Virus record (IMG/VR): IMGVR_UViG_3300020581_000018
Span: 1 to 44,191 of that record
Source of the DNA: a virus
Length of the DNA: 44,191 nucleotides
Direction: 5' to 3' (one strand)
Below the pieces are notes generated by a model. It saw only the letters and a list, made by a program, of their open reading frames with translations. It was not told the DNA's origin and ran no database searches. Positions 38,737 through 44,191 of this stretch are shown here, in pieces (position 1 is the first letter of the stretch; every line of letters starts with the position of its first letter). Made by a program: the position numbers and the translations under genes.

Positions 38737-38988
38737 TCACCGTCTCCGCTGGGATTCAGCAATATATGCCTGCAAATCCTCACTCGCCTCGCGTTCACGT
38801 TTCTCGAACTCTTTTGCCAGCGAACGTAATTCGTGGGCAACTGGGTTATCGTTCAGGAACGCTTGCGCTGCACGCTGATTAATCGTTCCAACAACTTCAC
38901 CCAATGCCGCACGCCGTCCAGCACACTGAGACCACGCTCCGCGAAACTCTGGTTCATCATGCGGAAAATCTACTTTCGTCATTGCCAT
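38737..38988 (-). CDS. hypothetical helical protein (83 aa)
   Basis: I do not recognise this protein. It is helical and charged, with an ARG/GLU-rich C-terminus (EKREREASEDL). The ATG at 38988 lies 4 nt beyond the zinc-ribbon gene stop, and GGGTGACGG is directly upstream. It belongs to the leftward accessory run. Confidence 0.5.
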   Translation of the reverse strand: MAMTKVDFPHDEPEFRGAWSQCAGRRAALGEVVGTINQRAAQAFLNDNPVAHELRSLAKEFEKREREASEDLQAYIAESQRRR

Positions 38989-38991
38989 CCG

Positions 38992-39117
38992 TCACCCTTT
39001 CCGCGTCCTCGCCAGCAACGAGCATTTCTCGCTGCAAAATCTGACGTTGGGATGCTCGCTTGCGCGAATCTCCCGACCACAACTCCCGCATCGCCGCTTA
39101 CTCCCGTGCTTTGTCAT
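38992..39117 (-). CDS. small zinc-ribbon protein (41 aa)
   Basis: This 41-residue protein is almost entirely a zinc site: Cys10-x2-Cys13 (RRCGSCGRE) and Cys28-x3-Cys32 (RFCSEKC), with a basic C-terminus. FCS..C is the second half of common phage zinc-ribbon or FCS-type fingers that bind RNA or DNA. Its ATG overlaps the previous stop (ATGA). Confidence 0.6.
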   Translation of the reverse strand: MTKHGSKRRCGSCGREIRASEHPNVRFCSEKCSLLARTRKG

Positions 39118-39446
39118 CGGCTACCTCCCGGCTCGCCTAGAATCGCGGCCAGCAGCTTCCTGCCTTCTTCGCACGCTCTCGCCGTGAATCCCCACGATTC
39201 CGGGCCCCTGTTATCTTCTGCGCGGTATATAGCATCGCGCTTCTCGGCCTCGGCGGTGTTGGATGCGCCCAGGTCGCGCAGGAAGTCGTGAGCTTCCCGC
39301 ACCGCTGCTATGTGCGGGGCCAGTGCGTCGGCGCATACTCCGTGACAGCAAAAATCATCATGGTCGCAGCCAGCGCCTTCCTTTTCGCGCCACTCAGCCT
39401 GCAGCGCTTCCAACCCGCCCGCTGCTCGTTTGCTGGGGGTGCTCAC
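39114..39446 (-). CDS. helical protein with Cys/His cluster (110 aa)
   Basis: This 110-residue protein has a Cys/His cluster GCDHDDFCCHGVC near residue 27-39 followed by helices. Metal binding is likely. GTG 39446 overlaps the upstream stop (GTGA). The first residues (STPSKRA) are encoded by a 15-bp string that also occurs at the start of the upstream gene. The function is unknown. Confidence 0.5.
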   Translation of the reverse strand: MSTPSKRAAGGLEALQAEWREKEGAGCDHDDFCCHGVCADALAPHIAAVREAHDFLRDLGASNTAEAEKRDAIYRAEDNRGPESWGFTARACEEGRKLLAAILGEPGGSR

Positions 39447-39673
39447 TTGGCCTCCAGTGCTGCGATGTGTTTATCTCGAACGTGTTCCCGCATTCTCTTT
39501 CGCATGTTTGCCACTCGCCCAAAATTGCCCATGCTGAAGACTGGCGAGGCCATGAAATCGCAATGATTGCAGACTAAATGCCAAATTGACCTCACACCTC
39601 GACACTCGCTATAGTGGGCGTCTAGTTCATGTCGCGTCACCTCTCGTTTGCTGGGGGAAGTCGGATTGGGCAT
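39443..39673 (-). CDS. C2H2-type zinc-finger protein (76 aa)
   Basis: This 76-residue protein has a C2H2-type pattern: HLVCNHCDF followed by a basic helix and HVRDKH. The two Cys and two His could bind one zinc; the helix is rich in Arg and Lys, suiting DNA or RNA binding. AAAGGAG lies 8 nt before the ATG at 39673. Confidence 0.55.
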   Translation of the reverse strand: MPNPTSPSKREVTRHELDAHYSECRGVRSIWHLVCNHCDFMASPVFSMGNFGRVANMRKRMREHVRDKHIAALEAK

Positions 39674-39687
39674 GGAAAAGGCTCCTT

Positions 39688-40143
39688 TTAGCGAAAAATC
39701 TTTTGGGGGCAAACCGGGTTTGTGGCCGCGATCGTTTGGGCGCTATCGCCATTTGCAGCTTCCTCAAGTTCAGGTGGCTCAACCGAGCGAACCCAGTCGA
39801 TGAGCTGGTCGAGGGTAATTTTCTTGCGCTCGACGGCGAAAAACAAATCGCTGACAAGGTTAAGGGCTGGCAGTTCGCAGGATGCCGCAACGCCGTTTGT
39901 GGACAGCAAGCCTTCTGGGAAAGGGCGATTTTCATTGAGCCAAGGCCATACAATACATTGCGTTTGCCGCCAAACCAGACTCGCTTGGGCGGCTTTGATA
40001 CTGAATGGCTGCTTTAGGTCAGCAACACATGGTTCTTTGCCGACTCCTAGCAGGCCCATCGCCAAAGCGCATCCGCAAAAGGAATGCGGGTCTGTCTGCT
40101 CAATCACCGTCCTGCCCAAAGCAATTGCTGTACTCAGTCTCAT
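39688..40143 (-). CDS. phage protein with RLSxAIxLG N-terminus (151 aa)
   Basis: This 151-residue protein starts RLSTAIALGRTVIEQ and continues with CGCALAMGLLGVGK, a pattern I recognise in many phage and environmental proteins of unknown role (RLSxAIxLG with Cys-Ala-Leu-Gly-x-A). Its second half is an alpha-helical domain (KITLDQLIDWVRSVEP). AAAAGGAG precedes ATG 40143. The function is unknown. Confidence 0.55.
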   Translation of the reverse strand: MRLSTAIALGRTVIEQTDPHSFCGCALAMGLLGVGKEPCVADLKQPFSIKAAQASLVWRQTQCIVWPWLNENRPFPEGLLSTNGVAASCELPALNLVSDLFFAVERKKITLDQLIDWVRSVEPPELEEAANGDSAQTIAATNPVCPQKIFR

Positions 40144-40243
40144 CGTTTTTCTCCTTTTCGACTGAACTTGCTACAAAATCCAAATGGGCAGTAGCCGAAA
40201 GCCGAGCGCCTAGGCGACTCAGGTTCACCCCCAAAAACTCCCC
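40144..40243. other. spacer between leftward genes
   Basis: This 100-nt gap contains the ribosome-binding site AAAAGGAG of the gene starting at 40143, a short palindrome CGCCTAGGCG, and a G-rich tract on the minus strand. No clear promoter is seen and no gene is supported. Confidence 0.5.
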
Positions 40244-40534
40244 TCACCCCTCGCCCCCGCTGGGCCGCTGGACGGCGGCGCTGTGTTTTCCATCGTTGTC
40301 GCATCGACCTAGGCAAACTTCAAAATATCCTCGCCCTCTGCAAAATTCGCAGGGCATATTCGACTCGGGATCTTCACAGCAGCAGCAATCTTCCCCGCAA
40401 TCGTGCCCATCTAGCCCCTCATCGCATTGCTCGCATTCTTGCGCGACAACTTCACAGCATCCACAGCGAGAGCAGACCTTTGAGCCATCGCCCCGCCAAT
40501 CAAGCAACGCTTGCAAGAACTCCCGGTTGTCCAT
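40244..40534 (-). CDS. Cys-rich zinc-binding protein (96 aa)
   Basis: This 96-residue protein contains fifteen cysteines, in CxxC and CCCC runs (VCSRCGCC, CEQC, DCGEDCCCC, PCEFCRGRG), and resembles small Cys-rich phage proteins with the C-x2-C-x-G-x-G motif also seen in DnaJ. Zinc binding is likely, and several ions may be held. The C-terminus is Gly/Glu-rich. The start is ATG 40534. Confidence 0.6.
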   Translation of the reverse strand: MDNREFLQALLDWRGDGSKVCSRCGCCEVVAQECEQCDEGLDGHDCGEDCCCCEDPESNMPCEFCRGRGYFEVCLGRCDNDGKHSAAVQRPSGGEG

Positions 40535-40577
40535 CCCCCTGCCCCCTTCTGGCGCGGACTCAGCGCCCCGGCGTCGG

Positions 40578-40772
40578 CTAAAAGTGGACCGTAGACAGTA
40601 CCCAGAGTACTACCCCAATTCCGATAATCGCCCCAGCGAGGCGTAGGCCGTAGCGCAATGCCGCGTCCAGCCGCATAGCAGCGACCGCTGCACGCCTTTC
40701 TCGCTCGGCTACGGCCCGCAAGCCTTCCACGTAGTTTCGCTGCCTCTGTGCGGCTTCCCAGTGGTTGTTCAT
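40578..40772 (-). CDS. small protein with coiled coil and C-terminal membrane anchor
   Basis: This 64-residue protein has an N-terminal charged coiled coil (QRNYVEGLRAVAERERR) and a C-terminal membrane segment (LAGAIIGIGVVLWVLS). ATG 40772 overlaps the stop of the upstream nuclease gene (ATGA). Tail-anchored proteins of this size can sit in the host membrane; function unknown. Confidence 0.55.
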   Translation of the reverse strand: MNNHWEAAQRQRNYVEGLRAVAERERRAAVAAMRLDAALRYGLRLAGAIIGIGVVLWVLSTVHF

Positions 40773-41113
40773 GGCTTGTCTCCTATCCCCCACGTTCTCA
40801 GGAACTCTTTAGCCTCTCCCTGTGCTACCTGCTGATTAGAGAAGCGTAACAGCCTGTAACCTAGCATTTGGGCGACATTCTGCTTCATGTAATCATCGGC
40901 CAACGCATCCCCCCGCTTGTGCCCTTTTCCTCCGGGATACAGGCCACCGTCGCACTCGATTAACAATTTCAGATCGGGGAGGTAAACATCAGCTTTCCAC
41001 TGGCGTCCGCCGTGGAAGCGGAACTCGTACTCGATACGCAGAAACTTACTCAATTCTCGGATGTGGATTCCGAGAAGTATTTGAGCTTGGCTGCGATGGT
41101 CCTTCTTCTTCAT
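40769..41113 (-). CDS. DUF559/Vsr-like PD-(D/E)XK endonuclease
   Basis: This 114-residue protein has the pattern of the Vsr/DUF559 nuclease family: HGGRQWKADVYLPDLKLLI with Asp42, then IECDGG with Glu53, a KGHKRGDA loop, and ending GYRLLRFS. Such proteins cleave DNA near mismatches or act as small resolvases; many phages carry them. ATG 41113 overlaps the next gene's stop. It is the third PD-(D/E)XK-type protein in this window. Confidence 0.7.
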   Translation of the reverse strand: MKKKDHRSQAQILLGIHIRELSKFLRIEYEFRFHGGRQWKADVYLPDLKLLIECDGGLYPGGKGHKRGDALADDYMKQNVAQMLGYRLLRFSNQQVAQGEAKEFLRTWGIGDKP

Positions 41114-41247
41114 GCTACCTTCCTGAGTTCGTTATGGCGCTTTCGGCATGGGCGACACATCGTCTTGCCATTACTCTTGCGCTTTCCACAGCGGATACAC
41201 TTTCCCGCTGCTTGTTTCTTTAACTGCCACGCTCTCCTTCTGTCCAT
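41110..41247 (-). CDS. small zinc-ribbon protein, first gene of leftward operon
   Basis: This 45-residue basic protein has a zinc ribbon: KCIRCGKRKSNGK with Cys17 and Cys20, then MCRPC with two more. Lys and Arg dominate. It overlaps the nuclease start (ATGA). The promoter upstream is placed so that transcription starts at about 41248, one base before the ATG, so its message is probably leaderless. Confidence 0.6.
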   Translation of the reverse strand: MDRRRAWQLKKQAAGKCIRCGKRKSNGKTMCRPCRKRHNELRKVA

Positions 41248-41254
41248 ACGCGTC

Positions 41255-41333
41255 ACTTTCGCAGGTTGTTTCTGGAAAGTCAAGTACTGTTTTTATTTTG
41301 GTACTTGACAGAGCATTTTGCTGCGCGTATTGT
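41255..41333. promoter_or_regulatory. divergent promoters sharing an inverted-repeat operator
   Basis: Rightward: TTGACA (41305-41310), 17 bp, TATTGT (41328-41333), start near 41340. Leftward: TTGACT (complement of 41278-41283), 17 bp, GAAAGT (complement of 41255-41260), start near 41248. GTCAAGTAC (41279-41287) and GTACTTGAC (41301-41309) are perfect 9-bp inverted arms, 22 bp apart, and cover both -35 boxes. A dimeric repressor bound there could silence both sides. Confidence 0.65.
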
Positions 41334-41339
41334 TGGCCC

Positions 41340-41462
41340 ATGTCCGAAACTTCCCACTCGGGAGCTAGCCAGAACGCTAAAGGGCGTGCCGCGAAGATTT
41401 ATCCGCTCCGCGACCAGACTGGATGCAGACTCGCTAGCTTCCTAGTGGGAGGTTTCATATAA
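41340..41462 (+). CDS. leaderless 40-residue peptide (HNH-like fragment?)
   Basis: ATG 41340 lies at the predicted transcript start of the rightward promoter and opens a 40-codon frame reading SETSHSGASQNAKGRAAKIYP. The segment GRAAKIYPL recalls the N-terminus of small HNH endonucleases in phages, but the Cys/His core is missing. It may be a leader peptide or a truncated gene. Its stop is followed by GGGAGGG for the next gene. Confidence 0.4.
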   Translation: MSETSHSGASQNAKGRAAKIYPLRDQTGCRLASFLVGGFI

Positions 41463-41474
41463 CGGGAGGGAATG

Positions 41475-41972
41475 ATGGAAGACTTCGACAAAGAAGTAGA
41501 CCTAGCAACGTACTTCGGCCAAGACCCGCAGGAGCGCATCGAATCACTGACCAAGAAGAATTGCGAGGATTGCGGTCATGCAATTTCCGCACACGGCAAA
41601 CACGGCTGCGAGATCGAGCGCGGAGACGTGTGGATTGAAGGAACGAATTGCGGTGGATTGGTAGCTTCGGGGCCATGCGGCTGCCAAGCCTACGAAGCGA
41701 TCAAAGAAGGATCACGCCTTACAAATGACCTCGGCACTGTAGCCGAAGCGAGAAAGGGATTCACTTATCCACTCACTTATCCACCGTGCTCCAATTTGGC
41801 CGTCTCAGAAGGACTTCAAAAAGCGTTGGACGCGAGAAGCGATAGAGCGATGCGAGCAGCCTGCACGCCGAACGACGACCCGCTGCAAGTAGCACTTGCG
41901 CTGTACGCACGCGAGATAGCGAGAACTGGGAAAGTAATGCATAGCCTCGGGAGAAAGTGCGATGCCGACTAA
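41475..41972 (+). CDS. Cys-containing regulatory or accessory protein (166 aa)
   Basis: I do not recognise this protein. It is acidic at the start, with a possible zinc site (NCEDCGHAISAHGKHGC) near residue 30, a later Cys-rich loop (GPCGCQAYE), and a helical C-terminus. The start may be either of two ATGs (41472 or 41475); the second is better spaced from GGGAGGG. Its stop lies within the next gene's start region (11-nt overlap). Confidence 0.45.
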   Translation: MEDFDKEVDLATYFGQDPQERIESLTKKNCEDCGHAISAHGKHGCEIERGDVWIEGTNCGGLVASGPCGCQAYEAIKEGSRLTNDLGTVAEARKGFTYPLTYPPCSNLAVSEGLQKALDARSDRAMRAACTPNDDPLQVALALYAREIARTGKVMHSLGRKCDAD

Positions 41973-42225
41973 ATCAACCTTACGCGACCGCGTTCCGCCA
42001 CTCGTTTTGGAATCGTTGGACCGATATGTTCAACACCACATTGAACCAGGAGGATTCCTTCGCGCTGTGTTAGAGAATAATCTAGAGAAATCTTTCGCAC
42101 GGGCCGACATGCAGAATCGTTACGCCCTATTCGACATCGTTTCATATATCTACAATGACGTACCAATGCGCTGCTGTGGAAACGAAGAGAGGGTAAAAGA
42201 ATGGCTCAAACTGGCGAACAGTTGA
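41962..42225 (+). CDS. phage protein with RYVxxxxxPGxFLxAVLxN motif (87 aa)
   Basis: This 87-residue protein belongs to a family common in phages: a segment DRYVQHHIEPGGFLRAVLEN with a NL helix, then FARADMQNRYAL, then a VSYIYNDVP element and a KEWLK end. Members sit in early or recombination regions. The function has not been established. The ATG at 41962 overlaps the previous gene by 11 nt. Confidence 0.6.
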   Translation: MPTKSTLRDRVPPLVLESLDRYVQHHIEPGGFLRAVLENNLEKSFARADMQNRYALFDIVSYIYNDVPMRCCGNEERVKEWLKLANS

Positions 42226-42605
42226 AACTGGTCGGGATCGAGAAGGCGGTAGCGAAGCACGGCCCGGAGATGATGCGAGCGCAACTCGTAGCGGAAATGT
42301 TGGGAATGGGCGGAAACTTAGTGACCGCCGATGATGTCCGCGCAGAGTTCGAGAAGCACTACCAGCGACCGCTAAAAGTGGGCAACGCTCTAGGCCGATT
42401 GTTCCTCACGCGCAAGTGGGAGTTGATGGGATTCGTTCGTAGCAAAAGAGCGGAAAGTCACTCGCGCATGATCCGCACTTGGCGACTGAAAGAGCACTAC
42501 CAGCGCAAGCCCGAACCTTTCACCGTGGGCGTGGAGAACGGTGTACGGTTTTGCCTCACCTGCAATCTGGAAACCGAAAGGTGTACATGCCAGCCAAAAA
42601 GTTAA
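42201..42605 (+). CDS. putative winged-helix-like protein (134 aa)
   Basis: This 134-residue protein has a helical N-terminus, a central region ADDVRAEFEKHYQRPLKVGN and NALGRLFLTRKWELMGFV that could be a winged helix, and a Cys-rich end (RFCLTCNLETERCTC). DNA binding is plausible. The ATG at 42201 has GAGAGGG 7-8 nt upstream. The start overlaps the previous gene by 25 nt. Confidence 0.5.
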   Translation: MAQTGEQLKLVGIEKAVAKHGPEMMRAQLVAEMLGMGGNLVTADDVRAEFEKHYQRPLKVGNALGRLFLTRKWELMGFVRSKRAESHSRMIRTWRLKEHYQRKPEPFTVGVENGVRFCLTCNLETERCTCQPKS

Positions 42606-43093
42606 CTCTGAGCGAAAAGATATTTGCTATTACACAGCGTTGCTCCGCAATCGAGCGAAACGGCGTAGGCGAATCGACTGACCCAAACAAACCGCTGTAT
42701 AGCTACGTCAAGATAGAGGACGTGTTGGCAGTAGTGAATCCACTACTGAAAAGGCACAAACTAATCTTGACCGGCCAAGTGGCGAAAGAGCCAGTAACAC
42801 ACGTAAGCAAGAATTTTACTACCACAGAAGTGCTCGTTGACTGGACGCTGGAGGACACGGAAGGCGTCGAAGTCGTTGACGACCCGATCAGGAAAGCAAT
42901 AGTGCTGAAAGAAACGCGGACATGGCGCGTACCGGGCTGTGGTTCCGATGAGAGCGGAAAAGCAATCTACAAGGCGATGACGGGCAGTCGCAAACAATTC
43001 TACACAATCGTTTTCAATCTCCAGTTTGGCGATGAGCCAGAAGAGGTGCAAGCCAAGCAGAAAGAAGAGGTGTCCAGTGGCGCGGTGTCCTGA
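42587..43093 (+). CDS. ERF-type single-strand annealing protein
   Basis: This 168-residue protein matches ERF family annealing proteins: a start EKIFAITQRCSAIER, the central YSYVKIEDVLAVVNPLLKRH, and the ESGKAIYKAMTGSRKQFYT block, ending in QFGDEPEE. ERF proteins bind single-stranded DNA and promote recombination in phages. The ATG at 42587 is 3-8 nt from AAAGG. It overlaps the next gene. It is shorter than many ERF proteins (about 180-200 residues). Confidence 0.75.
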   Translation: MPAKKLTLSEKIFAITQRCSAIERNGVGESTDPNKPLYSYVKIEDVLAVVNPLLKRHKLILTGQVAKEPVTHVSKNFTTTEVLVDWTLEDTEGVEVVDDPIRKAIVLKETRTWRVPGCGSDESGKAIYKAMTGSRKQFYTIVFNLQFGDEPEEVQAKQKEEVSSGAVS

Positions 43094-43463
43094 TTGCAAC
43101 AAGTTCGTACCATATGAGCAAGGCGATGTTGAATTGGACGTGAACGCAGAATTGGTGATGGAAGAGGAGAAGCCAGTCGGCGCGGTAGTCAGCGGCAATG
43201 TCCGCCTAATCCTCACCTGTGGCGAGTGCGGTACGGAGATGGCGGAAGCGAATCCAGACTTCGACGTTGATGTACCACTTGAGCACACGGACGCGAAGGA
43301 TCACGAAGTCGAAGTTGTAGATGAGGACGCCAGCAATACGGACCGCTACGATGGGAAGCCTAACACTCCATCACGCTACCGTCGTCACTACTGGGGCGCT
43401 GAAGTTTCAGGTAAAGTGAAATGCTCTTGCGGCGCTGAGGCTGAGTTTCGCATTACCGCTTGA
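43077..43463 (+). CDS. zinc-ribbon protein (128 aa)
   Basis: This 128-residue protein carries two Cys pairs, RCPDCNKF near the start and TCGECGTE near residue 50, and a further KCSCGAEAEF at the end. The middle is acidic. GTG 43077 has AGAAGAGG about 7 nt upstream; an ATG much further upstream overlaps ERF more deeply and is less likely. It overlaps ERF by 17 nt and may help it. Confidence 0.55.
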   Translation: MARCPDCNKFVPYEQGDVELDVNAELVMEEEKPVGAVVSGNVRLILTCGECGTEMAEANPDFDVDVPLEHTDAKDHEVEVVDEDASNTDRYDGKPNTPSRYRRHYWGAEVSGKVKCSCGAEAEFRITA

Positions 43464-43488
43464 GAGAGCGCTTGAGATCTCCGCAGAG

Positions 43489-43611
43489 ATGCGCGATTAC
43501 ATTCTCAATGTGAGCAGTTTCAAAGACGACAACGAAAAGCAGTGGAGGGCTTTTATCAAAGAGCATCCACAGGACAAAGCTGCAACGTTTATGAATGAAG
43601 TGTTGCGGTGA
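43489..43611 (+). CDS. small hypothetical protein (40 aa)
   Basis: This 40-residue frame encodes a charged helical peptide (RDYILNVSSFKDDNEKQWRA), with ATG 43489 only weakly preceded by a purine stretch. Upstream the frame is open to about 43420 but with no standard start. It resembles normal protein composition. Confidence 0.4.
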   Translation: MRDYILNVSSFKDDNEKQWRAFIKEHPQDKAATFMNEVLR

Positions 43612-43702
43612 GGCAGCTTGACGTACTGCCTCCGAGGTGATTAGCCAACGCTTGCAACCCGGAGAGCCACCCCAGGACGGGATAGCAGAGGGGCCGCGAA
43701 GA
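43610..43702. other. intergenic hairpin and spacer
   Basis: GAGGCAG (43610-43616) and CTGCCTC (43626-43632) form a 7-bp hairpin directly at the stop of the 40-residue gene. There is no U-run, so it is at most a weak terminator. A GTG frame (43638 onward, about 42 codons) reads QRLQPGEPPQDG but lacks further support. No firm gene is seen before the minus-strand repeat gene. Confidence 0.4.
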
Positions 43703-44191
43703 TCACGAAACTTCTACGAAATTTCCTTTCGCATCCAATTCATACCACACGTTAGGCTTTAGACTTCCTTCTCCTTGCCCAGTCAACGCGCAACGCATTT
43801 CTGAACGCTGTTCTTTTTCGTTCCACCACGCAAGGGCGATACAGCCATATTCACCACCACGCGCTCTGCTGTAAAGGCCAGTCGCTACGGCTACCGAGGC
43901 CAACCCGGTCGCGCTCGATGCGCCTCTGTATCCGGTCGCGCTCGATGCGCCGCTGTCTCCGGTCGCGCTCGATGCGCCGCTGTATCCGGTCGCGCTCGAT
44001 GCGCCGCTGTATCCGGTCGCGCTCGATGCGCCGCTGTATCCGGTCGCGCTCGATGCGCCGCTGTATCCGGTCGCGCTCGATGCGCCTCTGTCTCCGGTCG
44101 CGCTCGATGCGCCGCTGTATCCGGTCGCGCTCGATGCGCCGCTGTATCCGGTCGCGCTCGATGCGCCGCTGTATCCGGTCGCGCTCGATGC
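43703..44191 (-). CDS. tandem-repeat protein, 5' end beyond the window
   Basis: The minus frame runs from the right edge to 43703. About 95 codons encode a nine-residue repeat ASSATGYSG with Y/D and S/R variants; then a C-terminal domain of about 66 residues begins LASVAVATGLYSRARGGEYG and ends NVWYELDAKGNFVEVS. This matches a family of phage and bacterial proteins with (A)ATG-type repeats followed by a C-terminal WY domain with similar ending. The repeats probably form a beta structure. The start codon lies outside the window. Function is unknown. Confidence 0.75.
   Translation of the reverse strand, partial: ASSATGYSGASSATGYSGASSATGYSGASSATGDRGASSATGYSGASSATGYSGASSATGYSGASSATGYSGASSATGDSGASSATGYRGASSATGLASVAVATGLYSRARGGEYGCIALAWWNEKEQRSEMRCALTGQGEGSLKPNVWYELDAKGNFVEVS
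43905..44191 (-). repeat. 27-bp coding tandem repeat (about 10.6 copies)
   Basis: Ten full 27-bp units (43905-44174) plus 17 bases repeat almost perfectly. The only variations are in one codon (Tyr/Asp) and one base (Ser/Arg). 27 bp equals nine codons, so copy-number change keeps the frame. The window ends inside the array, consistent with an assembly break in a repeat. Confidence 0.9.

Noticed and set aside
41340-41462. Full HNH endonuclease
   Set aside because: Only a short N-terminal resemblance; no Cys or His core in any frame downstream.
43638-43763. 42-codon rightward frame between the 40-residue gene and the repeat gene
   Set aside because: Weak start, overlaps the convergent repeat gene, and no known motif.
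43905-44191. CRISPR array
   Set aside because: Units are contiguous without spacers and encode a periodic peptide in frame.
1-44191. tRNA genes
   Set aside because: No cloverleaf with a TTCGANNC arm was noticed on either strand, though a dedicated scan was not possible.

Overview
The window looks like about 44 kb of a tailed double-stranded DNA phage with a short tail (podovirus-like), probably infecting an acidobacterium or a related soil bacterium. The phage call rests on a large terminase, a portal of about 660 residues, a major capsid protein, a head-tail adaptor, a beta-propeller tail hub, three ejection-type internal proteins and a fibre cluster. There is no tail sheath, tube or tape-measure gene. 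The host guess is weaker. It rests on choice-of-anchor-D and beta-helix fibre proteins with Sec signal peptides, a style common in acidobacterial secretomes. The right end is cut inside a repetitive gene, and no polymerase, helicase, integrase or RNA polymerase is seen, so the genome probably continues beyond the window.

Layout. Positions 329-1353 (minus) hold an ASCH protein and a PD-(D/E)XK nuclease. Positions 1401-4159 (plus) are a tightly overlapping operon of small proteins that includes a GroES-like co-chaperonin with a DnaJ-type zinc finger inserted in it. Positions 4156-8913 (minus) carry large terminase, a coiled-coil protein, portal and a second nuclease. Positions 9018-21850 (plus) are the head, tail-hub and ejection-protein operon. 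Positions 21924-35106 (plus) hold an ATP-grasp ligase, five consecutive secreted fibre-like proteins and a run of small membrane proteins that may act in lysis. Positions 34980-41247 (minus) are accessory genes, many of them short zinc-binding or exported proteins. Positions 41340-43611 (plus) include an ERF-type recombination protein. A minus-strand gene with a 9-residue tandem repeat runs off the right end.

Most notable observations. (1) An RF2 (prfB)-like +1 frameshift site, AGG GGG AAT CTT TGA C, at 19893-19908 would fuse two ejection-protein frames. (2) A DnaJ-like Cys-rich domain sits where the mobile loop of a GroES fold belongs (2550-3377). (3) Five adjacent fibre-cluster genes all start with Sec signal peptides (23523-34051), and further exported or Tat-type proteins occur elsewhere. 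(4) One gene has only ATT as a plausible start (13720). (5) Divergent promoters at 41255-41333 share a 9-bp inverted repeat over both -35 boxes and place both predicted transcription starts on ATG codons, which suggests leaderless mRNAs. (6) A terminator-like hairpin ends 3 nt before a start codon (35629).

Most genes overlap their neighbours by 1-4 nt (ATGA, GTGA, TTGA, TAATG), so translational coupling is a general feature. Functional names are from reading the translated sequences by eye; no database search was run.
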